Assembly: GCA_963975425.1 (NCBI GenBank)
Contig: CAXBGS010000011.1
Location: forward strand, 62,001-126,000
Length of the DNA: 64,000 nt
Source: CAXBGS01 sp963975425
GTDB taxonomy: Bacteria; Planctomycetota; Planctomycetia; Pirellulales; Pirellulaceae
Direction: 5' to 3'
The notes beneath the pieces are model-generated. The model ran no database searches, was not told the origin of the DNA, and was given only the letters and a program-made list of their open reading frames with translations. Below are positions 16,625 to 28,600 of this stretch, piece by piece. The position numbers and the translations under genes were made by a program. The number at the start of each line of letters is the position of its first letter. Within the stretch, counting starts at the first letter, position 1.

Positions 16625-19600
16625 ATGATTCGCACCAAACGCAGACCTCGGCCGACTCGAAACCAACGTCGCATGTCGATGGAAACGCTTGAGCGGCGAC
16701 AGTTGCTGGCGGCCGATTTCATTGTGGATGCCGGCGGAATGGACGTGGAACTACAGCGTAGCGGTGAGTTTATCCAGGTGCTCGACCGCACCGACGACTC
16801 GCTGATCCGCCAGGAAGACGTCGCTGATATCGACTCTCGCGAAATCAGAATCGCTGCCGGATCGCTGCTGGTCGATTCCAGCGTTGATCTGGACATCAAC
16901 TCGCTGATCGTTTCGGCGAACACGATCAACATCGTCAGCGGGTCCATCGAAAGCGACGGTCTGATTTCGTTGACCGCCGAAGAACAACCGTCACTGCTGG
17001 GGACCGTGGTCGAAGACGTTGTGCTGCGCGGACTTCGATCGACGCGGAACCAAACGATTCGCATCGACGACTCGACATTGGACGGACAAGAAGTCGTGAT
17101 CGCCGCAACCGGTGTCACGTCCACCGGATGGGACGAACTTGGTGCGCACCAAGATGGAATTGCGGGCGAGCTGTTAACGCAGCTCGAAGCGAATCCGCAA
17201 TTGGGACTTAGCGCTGTCAGTCCACTATCCGGACAAGCGAAATTCCACACCGCCGTCGCTGAGGTCACCATCAACAACGCGGTCATTCAAAGCCTGACGA
17301 CGGTCGACGTGATTGCGACCGCCGCTGCGGATTCGTCGCTGAATGCCATCGCCGTGACGGGGCTGAATCCGAGTGGGTTGCCGGCGACGCTGAGCGTCGG
17401 ATACAGCCATTCAGATTCCACCGCGACGATCGACGTGATCGGAACGTCGCAGATCAACGCCGGCGGGAACGTGAACCTCGATACGAGCGCGACCAGCACA
17501 GCAATCAACACCTCTCGCAATGAAGCGAACTCGCGACTGCGCAGCGATAGTGCGCCGAAGGTCAAGTACGCCGTGAACGGTTCGTTGGCGTATACCTATG
17601 AAACTTCGAAAATCAATGTCGCAGCCGGCGCAAGCATCGACGCGGGTGGCGCGGTGTCGGTCGACGCGGTCGGCGATGTGAAGAACGAAGTCGAAGCGAC
17701 CACGGCAATTTTCAAAGACGGAACTGCCGGATTTTCATTCGCGGTCGGCGTCGATAACGCGGTCGTGACAGCGGACGTTCACGGCAGCATCACCAGCAGC
17801 GATAGCGGAAACACTGCCCTGCCCTTCCCCGGCAAGAACATCTTTTCCGGACGCGAAGGGATCCTGGTGCCAGGCGTTCCGGCCAATAACCCGCTGCGCG
17901 TCGGCGAAACACTGACTTACGAGCGATTAAGTACCTCAGGCGACCTGGGTCTGATCGATGGCGAAGACTATCGAATCCACGAGATCAACAGCACACGAGA
18001 TCCCGTCGGGGATCTGGTGACGCAGGATATTCGCGTGATCCGCGCGCCCAGCATTGCCATCGACAATCACAGCGTGGCCGCCGACAGCACACACACGCTG
18101 ACCAAGCTGGGCGTGCTACGATTCGATTCCGCCGACATTTCCAGCGAGGCCGGTACCGGAGACGGCCGCATCACGCTAACGGTTCCCGTGGGCGTGGACC
18201 GCGTGACGTACCTGGGTCCGGACAGCGACGAGGACGGCGAGCTGTTTGCAGCCGTGGGCGGGCTAACTCAAGGCCAAAGCTACGAAGTGGTTCGTGACGG
18301 CGGACAGATCAAGCTGCGTTTGCCTGGCTCAACCGCGTTTGTCGACTTCACAGCGCCGGCATCCGGATCCCACGGCTTTCGTATCGACGAAGCCGTTCAG
18401 AATTTCACACCGGCAACCGCCGTCATCGGCGAATCCGATTGGATCGAGTTTCCTTCGGACCACGGATTTCAGACCGGTGATTTCCTGCTGTACCAAACCG
18501 ATCCGACCAAGTCGGTGACGCGGGAAGTATTCGAATTTGATGCCGACGGAAACGAACTCGGAAGTCTGGGCGAAACAACACTTCCCGACGCGCCGATCGA
18601 CGGGCTAAACAGTAACCACGGTTATTACGCCGTCGTCGACAAGAATAATCCCACACGGCTGCGTCTCGCCGGATCACTGGCCGGTGCGCTCGCGGCCGAA
18701 GTGGTCGACGTGACCAGTGCGCTGGGTACCAACCATCGATTCATTCGCCAAAACGTCGGCGGAATTTTCGTCGGCGCGACGCTAACGGCAAGCAACAAAG
18801 CCAAAGCCGGTGTGAACCTGAGCAACGGCGAGCAACCCTGGACCAGCGTCTTGGAGGGCGTCGCGTCAGGACGTATCGAGAGTATTGCAACGACCAACCT
18901 AGCGTTCTTCAAGAGCCTTTCGGAAGGATTCCAGGAGAACGGGCTTGCATCGGCCAAGAGCGACACCAACACGGGCGTCAACCAATCCGCCGGTCCGGAC
19001 GGAAAATCGGGAACCGACTTTGCCGGGTCGCTGGCCATGTCGTTCTTTCACCACGACGTGCGGGCCGAAATTCATGATGGCGCGGTGCTGACATCCGACA
19101 GCACGATCTTGGTCGATGCGGATATCGTTCAAAGGACCAAAATGGGTGTCGTCGCCCAGTCGACTCGCAACGCATTGAACGAACCGGACGAGAAAGACAA
19201 AGAGTTTGCCGCCGGCGTCGGATATTCTTCCCATGACAACCAGGCTCACGCGATCGTCGGTGCGGCAACGCTGAACGCTCGCGGCGAAACCCGAGTCGAT
19301 TCCGATGTGATCGTGCCGTTCTTGGGAGCGGACGACGACGGCGTGAATGGTGTCGTCGAGACCGAAGACTTGGGTTTATTGAGCTTCGAGTCCTTTCTCG
19401 ACGGCACACACGGACTGGCCGGACTCATCAATGTCTACTCGCAAACACTGGCCGACGGCAGCCGGAGCCCGCTTTCGCTTGCCGCCGGTGTCGTCGTTAC
19501 GGACACCACGAACGACGTCCTAGCGAAAATCAGCAACGGTGCACGGGTCAACCAAGACGCGGCCATGCGTACGGCCGACCAATCGGTCGTCGTGGACTCC

Positions 19601-22600
19601 CTGTTAGATGTGTTCGTGATCGAAGCCGGGCAGATGTCATCGCTCAACCTGAGCGCGCCGGGGCTTGCAGAAGCGTTGGTCCGCAACAAGGGGCGAAAAA
19701 AGCCGAGTGTCACGGAGTTCCTGAAAGACATTGCGAACCCGTTTGGCGTTTCGGGAAAAAATGCCGCCGGCGGGACCATGCTGCTTGCGCTGGGAACCAA
19801 TTCGACCGTTGCCGAAATCGAACCCAACGTGGAAATCGTGGCGAGCGATTTGTCGGTGACGGCTAATAGCGACCTTTACAACTTGGCGATCGTGCAAACG
19901 GGCACGCAATCGTCGCAATTCGGTTTCAGCGCCGCGATTGCTGCTGCCAACATCCAAACCAACACGCGTGCCAGCATCGCCGAGGGCACGACAATCATCG
20001 CTGATTCGTTGCACGTCGGGGCCGATGATAACCTGGACCGCATCAACATCGCCGGCGCATTCTTATTGGGCAAACAAGTCGGTGTCGGCACATCGATCGG
20101 CGTCAACATCATCGATCAGAACGTCGCCGCTCGCGTCGGCCGCGCCGACACGATGAGCCCAGGCGTGGTTCCCACAGAGAATTCATTATCGATCAGCGGC
20201 CCGATCGATATCAAAGCTGCTGCGGACGGCGATCTCTTCTCGCTGGTCATGGCCGGCGCACTGCAGGGACTCGGCCGCGCCGAGGCCAAAGCGAACGCAA
20301 AACCGATCGGCCCGATCGCGCTGACGATTCCCGTTGCCGTCAACAACGTCACCAGTGATGTGCAGGCGTATCTGGACAGCCAGCACGCCTGGGCATCCAG
20401 CGTTGACGTGGATTCGTCGGCCGAGACCGACGTTCAAGCCGTCGTGGCGGGCGCGTCTTTCGCAATCAGAACTGCAAGCGCGTCTCCGGCCGGCAAGCTG
20501 AACTTAGCCGGTGCCGGTGCGGTGGGCGTCAACACGGTCGCGCAGAACGTGGCCGCGTTCATCAAAGACAGTGACGTGCAATCGGCCGGTGACGTGACCG
20601 TTGGCGTCATGGACAAGACGACCGTCGAATCCGATGCCGGTGGTTTCGGTTTCGCAGCGTCCGCATCGCCGCAAACGCGCGCAGCCCTGTCGTTCGGCGT
20701 CAGCGTCGCGATCAACGATATCAGTGGCACCTCCGCGGCAACCATCGAGAATTCAATACTCGTCTTGACCGGCGGCGATTTGCTGGTCGACGCAAAAGGC
20801 AACTCTTCCGCAAAGGCGTTGTCGATCGCCGGTGGCGTTTCGGCAAATTTCGGCGCGGGCGCATCGGGATCGTTCGGCGGCGCCGGGGCGGCCGCGATCA
20901 ACGACATCACAAAAACGGTGAAAGCGGAAGCGATCAGCGGCAGTGCGATCGCGGCAAGTTCCGGCAGCGTGACCGTTTCAGCGCTGGACGACAGCGAAAT
21001 CATCGCCGATGCTGGCGGCGTCGGCATCGGCGTGACCGGCGGATCGGGGGGCAGCATCGCCGGCGCGGTCGGGATTAGCATGGCGATCAACCAGATCACC
21101 AACACGGCTGGCGCGGCCGTCGACACGTCCACCGTCACGGCGTCCGAACCGATCACTGTCAGCGGGACAACCGACCAGGCCAAGATCAGCGCACTGACCA
21201 TCGCCGCATCCGCGGGACTGGCGGGCAGCGCGGGCTTCGCCGCCAGTCTATCCGGCGCCGGTGCGGGATCAGGCAACACGATCAACAACGTCGTCACCGC
21301 AACCATCACCGACAGCACGGTCACATCCACTTTCGCGGGCACCATCGAAATTCCCGACGGGATCGCTGTGCTCGCCAGCGACACTTCGGAGATCATTGCA
21401 ACGTCGGTTGGCGCGTCACTTGCCGCGGCGCTGTCAGGCACCACGGGCGTGTCGGTCGCGGTCGGAATCGCGGTGTCCAACAATGAGATCGGAAACAAAA
21501 CAACGGCGTCCATCGTCGGCTCGACCATCGACTCCGCATCGGGAATCTCGGTCGGGTCGGACCAAGTCGCCACCATCACAGCAACGTCCGTCGCGGCATC
21601 CCTGGCCGTCGCCGGCGGAAGCGTCGGGGTCGGTGTCACGGGCGCAGGGGCGTCGGCAAACAACACGATCAGCAACCAGACAATCGCGTTGGTCGACGAG
21701 AGTGTCCTGACGGCGAGCGGTGATGTGAGCGTCGATGCAATAGACACTTCGACCATCGACGCGACGATCGTGGCCGCATCCGTTTCTGTCGCTGGTGGTG
21801 CGACCGGAGTCGCCGCCGCCTTCGGTTTCTCGTCGGCAGCCAATCGGTTCGGCAACGCAACCACTTTCCTTGACGACCCAACCGCGGACCGCGCCGACGG
21901 TTCAGCCTTGGTCAAAGCACTCGTTCACGGAAGCCAGATCGATACCGACGGCACGCTATCGGTCAACGCAAAAGCGACGGGAACCATCGACGCAGAAATT
22001 ATCGCGGCCAGTGTCGCGGCCGCTGCCGGCAGCACAGGCGCTTCGGTCGCGGGAACGGGAGTCTCATCGACCAACGACATGGAAGTCGAGATCATCGCCG
22101 TCATCCAAGACTCCATCGGCACGGGAATCGATGCCGGCCTCGACGTCATCGGCGGCGCGGTCAACGATTCGACGGTCCGAACGTTGGCCCTCGCCGCATC
22201 GGTCGCTGTCGCGGCCGGCGTCTACTCCGGCGGCATTTCGGTCGCGGCATCGGTCGCCGAAGCAAAGATCAAGAACAAAGTGCAATCGCAGCTTCGTCGG
22301 TCCAACGTTTCATCGGGCGGCCGCGTCAGCTTCTTCGCGGGAGACACAACCGATGCAACCGTGACGGCACAAGCCGCTTCGGTTGCCATTGCGGTTGGAA
22401 TGGTCAGCGTCGCCATCGCGGGTGGTGGAGCGTCTGCCGATGGTGAGAACACTTCGATCGTGGACAGCCGAATCCAAGACAGCACCCTGGATGTGGCCGG
22501 ATCTGTCAATGTCCAGTCAAACCAATTATCCACGTCCGACGTTCAGACCGAAGTCGCCACCGAAGCCGCCGGAGTCATCGGCATCGGAGTGAGCGGTTCA

Positions 22601-25600
22601 TCGGCAACCAGCATCATCACGCCCAACACGACCGCCAAACTCATCGGCAGCGACGTGACCTCGCTCGGGGTGGGATTACTGGTTTTCAACAATCCGGTCG
22701 CCACCGCCGACGCAGCGGGTTTAACGATCAGTACTGGTGGCGCGGTCGGTGTTTCGGTCGCGCGGGTCGAACTTGGTGGTACGGTGGAAGCGATCGTCGA
22801 TAGCGCGGGTAAGCGAATCGAGACGGTTGGCGAAGTTTCTGCGTTGCTGTTTTCCAGCAGCCCGACTCCTTCGCGCGCCTTCGCTCAAGGGTCCGCTGGC
22901 GGAGCCTTGCTAGGCGTCGATGCCACCGTGACATCCGCCGCCGACACGACCAAAGCCAAAGCGGAAATCGCAAACGGCTCGGTGATTGTCAGCGGCGGCG
23001 ATGTGATCGTGGAAGTCTCACATGGCTTCGATCTGTATGCCGATTCCAGCAGTCTGGCAGCCGGATTGATCGCCGCGGGTGTCACCAAGTCCGCTGCGGA
23101 AACGGACGCAGAGATCATCGGTCGGATTGGTTCGGGCGTCGATCTTCAGGCTCGAGACCTTACCGCACGTGTGTTTTCACGACCCAAGAACTTTGCCAAC
23201 ACCGTTGCGGGCGCCGTCGGTGGAATCAGCGGAGCCGTGGCGATCCCCAGCACTCGGGTGATCACCAACGCGGCCGTCGAAATCGGCGAGGATAGCAATA
23301 TCGATCTCTCAGGCGACGCGTCCCTATTCGTTCAGCACGATGGAGCATTCGACACGACGCTGTTGGCCGCCTCGGGAGGATACCTATCCGGCGGCGGCGG
23401 CGATCTGGACAACGTGATCAGCCCTACAACGCGGATTGATATCGGGGATCGAACCACGATCAATAGCTCGTGGCTCGCGGTGAAAGCCGAAAGCATACTC
23501 GACAAAAACAGCAGCAGCAGCGCATTGGGCAACGTCGACGCTACCGCAGGTGGCCTGATCGCCGGTGTCGGGGTCGACAGCGTTACTGACTTGACGATTC
23601 GTACCACCATCGATGTTGGTGCGGACGCTCGAATCGCCGCTGACAACTTGAGTGTCTCCGATGCACGGTTCGAGGCCAGCAACCGGATCGACGCGATCGA
23701 TGAGTTGACTTTGCGTAGCGGCGGAGTTGCCGCCGGTGGCAGCAACAACTCGACGATCCGCACGCTTGCTGACGAAACAAAGATCACGTTCGGCCCACGA
23801 GCCCAGCTGACAACCACAGGTGCGCTGAATGTCTACACCGGCGGTGGAGGCGACATTGATATCCAAGCCAATTCGGAAACGTTCGGCGCCGCAACGATCG
23901 GCTCGGGAGTTTCGACGATCGATATCCGGCCTAAGAACTACATCATCTTGGCCGACAGCGCGTCGATCGAAACCGGTCGCGACTTGAACCTGTCCGCGGG
24001 AACGGACACGAATTTCAACCGAGACGAATACAACATCGATTCACGAGTCGACACATTTGCCGGCAGCCTGATTCCGATCGACGTCATGGATGCCCGGGCG
24101 AACCTGATCCAAGACAATCGCATCACTGTGTCCGCCGGTGCCGCCGTTCGCTCGGCCGGCGATCTTCGCATGCACACCGATCGATTCGGCGACAACAACG
24201 TGCTCGCCCAAGTCAAAGCCATCAACTGGACCACCGGCGTTACCGGCGCGATCGACGGATTGGTTGGCGCCGGTGGCGTCGAACAGTTTGCAGGGACGGC
24301 GGTGTCCGAAGCGACCGGCGTTGTTACCGTCGATGGGACCGCTCAAACCGGTATCTCGAGGAATCGCGTGCTGGAGATCACGAGCATTGAACGCACCGCC
24401 CCGCCGAACAACCCCAATGGCACGCCAGGTGAGGAAACGCCGGACCTCTACACGGTGAATTTGTCGGACCGATCGACCGGGGACGTCGCCTTTCAAAAGC
24501 GTGTCGCGCCGGTCAATTCCGCACTCGACTTGGCTCTCGCGCAGGCCGAACAACAATTGGATCTGTACAGCGACAATGCGACACTGCGAAACTTCTATCA
24601 AGCGGAGGTCACTCGACTGACCGCGGAACTGGAGGCACAAAATCTGCTGGAGACTCCCGAAGGCGCCGACCCAAGCGTGCGTCAACGTATCGTTCGCATT
24701 GGGCTGACCATCGATGTCAATCCGATCTTCGCCAAGGCGGGATCAATCGACGTTCGAGCCGATAACTTCTCTCGCAACGGAATCTTGGACGCACCCGGCG
24801 ACGCGAGTGTCGAAATCATCAACCAAAGCCGAGCCAGCATCGAATTACAAGGCATCGAAATCCCCGAAGACAACGGTGGCGTGTTCTTCAACGGAAACCA
24901 GATCATCGGTGGCCTAGACGCGAGCGGCGAGCCAAGCATTTTGGTTGACAACACTTACGTCGTCCCGTCAGGCAACAACGCGATCACTTGGCCCAACATC
25001 ACCGTCGCCGGCGCGGTCACAAACCTGGGTGGCGACATCACACTGCAAACCGTCAAGAGCGGTGCTGGAAGCATCACCATCAATGCACCGATCAGTGGCA
25101 AAACACAAACGATATCGGCAGGAAATAGCGGTGCTGTCGTGATCAATTTGCCCAACACCGGCAGCATCTACGAAGCCGGTGGCGCCGAACATGCCAAATG
25201 GAACGAGCTCACGAGCTACACCTACCTCGGGATTCCTGTTGGCGGTAAAGGCACTAATTCCGCTGATCCGCTGCCGCCCTCGCACCCATTTGATTTCACT
25301 CGCGAGCCCAACCCGGCGGTAACGAACTATCTGAACAGCACGCCGACCAACATCAGTCTGACTGGCAGCTCGATCTACGTTTCGGCCCAGTACATCAACG
25401 TCAACGGCATCATCCAGAGTGGCAAACCTGAGTATCAACTCGTACTCGGACAAACAATCGCCAATAAAATCGCAAGCCTTAAATCCGGTGACTCAACCGG
25501 CGTGGTGAACCTCGGCAAAATTGGCGACGGCGATTTTTTGGTGCAGTACGACTTGGATCGGGATCGCATCGTTGTCGAAGAACTTCGCGTCAGCGGCGGC

Positions 25601-28600
25601 TACGTCGACTTGACGGGGCACGTGACCAACACGCACAACGGCGAAATTCGTGTACTGAGCGACTATGCCAAGATCAACATCGACAACCAAACCCCGTACG
25701 ACATCGAAGTCAAGCGTCTGGACGTCTCGCGCCGTGGACAAGGCACCGTCATCATCAAAGACCTCAGTGACGCGACCGCCGATGACCCTCGCGTTTCGAT
25801 TTATCAGCGCGAAGACGATGTGATCCGCGTCGAAACGCCTGACACATCGGAATTTGTTCCTAATGGAACCGACTTTGTTTACCAGCCCAAGAATGGGCTG
25901 CGATACGGATGGACGATCGCCGAAGAAGAACTTGAACGAACAACGACGGTTACCGGAACATCGTCGTGGCTGGGGCTTGATTTCATCGCGCCCGATCCGG
26001 ATGACGTGGTTTCGACAAAAACACAGCGTATCGGCACCCCGACCATTACCGACGCGGGACCATTCTTTTACACCAGCACAGCCAACACAAAACGATACGA
26101 ATACAGCTCGCGTGAATATCAGATCAATTCACGAAATCGTACTTGTTGCAACCGTACCGAAACCAATTGGATTGGCACCAAGACTTACTACCAAACCTAT
26201 ATCAGTGAGCGTGGCACTCGCACGCTGCATACACATACGATCGAGGCCGACCGGCCGATCGACATTCGCTTTGAAGGATACACCGAAGGCGAAATTCAGA
26301 TCGAATCCGATGGCAACGTCTTTATCGCCGGCGCGCTCGTCAATCCAAATGGCATGACCACGATTCACAGCGACAAGTCGGTCCTGCAAGGTTCGATCGA
26401 TGGCGTTGTCGGCGGGGTTAACGTTCGAATCAATGCCGAGGGGGCCATCGGGTCCGATGACGTCCCCTTGCTGACCAACGTCGTCAACATCATTCCGTTC
26501 GACTATCAATCGGATCGACTGATGCGAGTGGGCGACCCCACACTGGCGATTACCTTTGTGGACCCGGGAATCCTTGTGAAAGTTTCGGAGGGTCACACCG
26601 AGGGAGGTGAGATCGGTGCGATTTATCGCTACGAAGGACCGAGCGGAACAGTTGCACTGACCCGACAAGACTTTGCGGACACCCAACGTTGGACAAAACT
26701 GACCGAATTCGCTGACATTTCCAGTGTCGGTCTGCAAACCGTCGACGGAAATATTTCGATTCGTGAAGTCAGCGGTGACCTGCCAATCGAACGAGTCTGG
26801 GCGAATCGCGACGGCAGCAACCACGCCGATGGCGATGTTTCGCTGACCGCCCAAGGCAGCATCGTGCAGGGCCGATCCTCCGCAGACCAATTTCATCTCG
26901 GGTATGTGGATGGAAATTCCATCAACCTTGTCTCTGAAACCGGCAGCATCGGTGAACTCGCGGGCGAGAACGGCGACGAAGACCGCGCCCTGCCCGTGGA
27001 CGCCGGATTCTTCAACGCGATCAAAAACCCCAATCATCGATTGTCGGCTTCTGCTGCAAACGATATCTACATGCACCACTTCACCAGCATGATCTTGGAC
27101 TCCGTGATCGCGGGCGGTGATGTGCGAATCGATTTCGTCGAGGGCGGAACGCTAATTGACGGAAACGCGAATGACCTGCGAGACGAGCGTGCAGTCGAAG
27201 AAGTCGCGGCAACGGTTTGGGATGACTTGCAGTTGACCGAAGATCGCGGCGCGGGCGACAAACGAGACGAACGCATCGAGGCTCTGGTTGCCTCGCAATC
27301 ACAGTCCTACAACGCCTATTGGAATTTCCGCGAAACCCAATCCGACCCCACCGTCTACGACGCGAGTCATCGCGTCACGCTTTCGGATCAAGAGCGAGAT
27401 TTCTATGGCGACGATGCCGCGATCAACGCGCTGGAAGACAGCCGCACCGCCCAGTACCACGACCTGCATGCAAAGTGGGGGCCGCTGGGCGACTCGCGAA
27501 TCGACGACTATATCTACGAACCAACAACGGCGGACCTCGAGGCCATCGATGCGTCGATGAAGGTCTGGACCGAGGAAGAGTTACTGTCGCTACGCAGTGT
27601 CGAATTCCTGAACGTCACTGACACCGAATTCGTGATCGAAGAGCCAAACATCGTCGCGCGAAACGTGACACTGAACGTTTCCGAAGGCATCGGACGATAC
27701 CAAAATGGCACGACCATCGACTTGCGCTCTGCCGATCAGACCCCCGTCGTCTTGACGCTGGACGAGCAAGCCAGCATCACCGCGGCCGAGCCGGGCGACA
27801 TTGTGTACCTGCAACAAGCGCCAAGCTTGGTCTTGGCACGCATTCAAACCAGCACAATCGAACTTGTCCAGCAAAACGGCGAGGACACGGTTTGGTCGGA
27901 CCTGGGTTTTGCCATCGGCCAATTCATCTACCTGGAAAGCAATACCCGCGACACGACCGATGACGGTGCCTTCCTGGAAATCACAGCGCTCGACGGCGTC
28001 CAAATGACACTGGATGTTTCCGGCTTGGAATTAGGCGAATTACAAGTCGACCAACCGCGGAACATTCTGATTGCTCCCGCCGTGACCGATCCAGCCGATC
28101 ACGATACGGCACCGTTTATTCGAGTCCTCCGCCGCGAAGATATCGATATCGAAACACGCGGTGACGTTAATGCAACATCGACCCGCCACATCTTCATCGG
28201 TTCGGAATCCGACTTACAACTCGGCCGCATCCAAGCGGGAACGGACCAACGAGTCCAAATCAAGATCGAAGGTGACTTGACCGCAGCGTCATCGGGCGAG
28301 GCCAATATTGTCGGCGGCCGGATCGTGCTGGAATCCGGTGGCGGCAGCATCGGAAGCATCGCGATCCCGGTGGGCATCGAAGCCGGCGCAGCCGGTTACC
28401 TGATCGCACGCGCCCAGAACGATGTGGTGATCAGTCAACACAACGCAACCGGCAACGCCGCCGACTTGAGGATCAATCAGGTCTTCTCCGAAACCGCTCT
28501 GGTGCAACTCGAGGCCGACCAGTCAATCATTGATGCATTCCGAACCGGCAACACCAACATCCAAGCTGTCGACATCGTCTTGCGAGCGGGCGCAACCATC

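Noticed and set aside
20434..21915. 493-residue open frame on the minus strand
   Set aside because: It is antisense to the Gly/Ala-rich repeat array of the 4396-residue protein, and its Ala/Pro/Ser/Thr-rich composition is what the complement of that array gives. It has no family likeness.
26129..27079. 316-residue minus-strand open frame within the giant adhesin-like gene
   Set aside because: Shadow of the coding strand with low-complexity V/D/G content and no family likeness.
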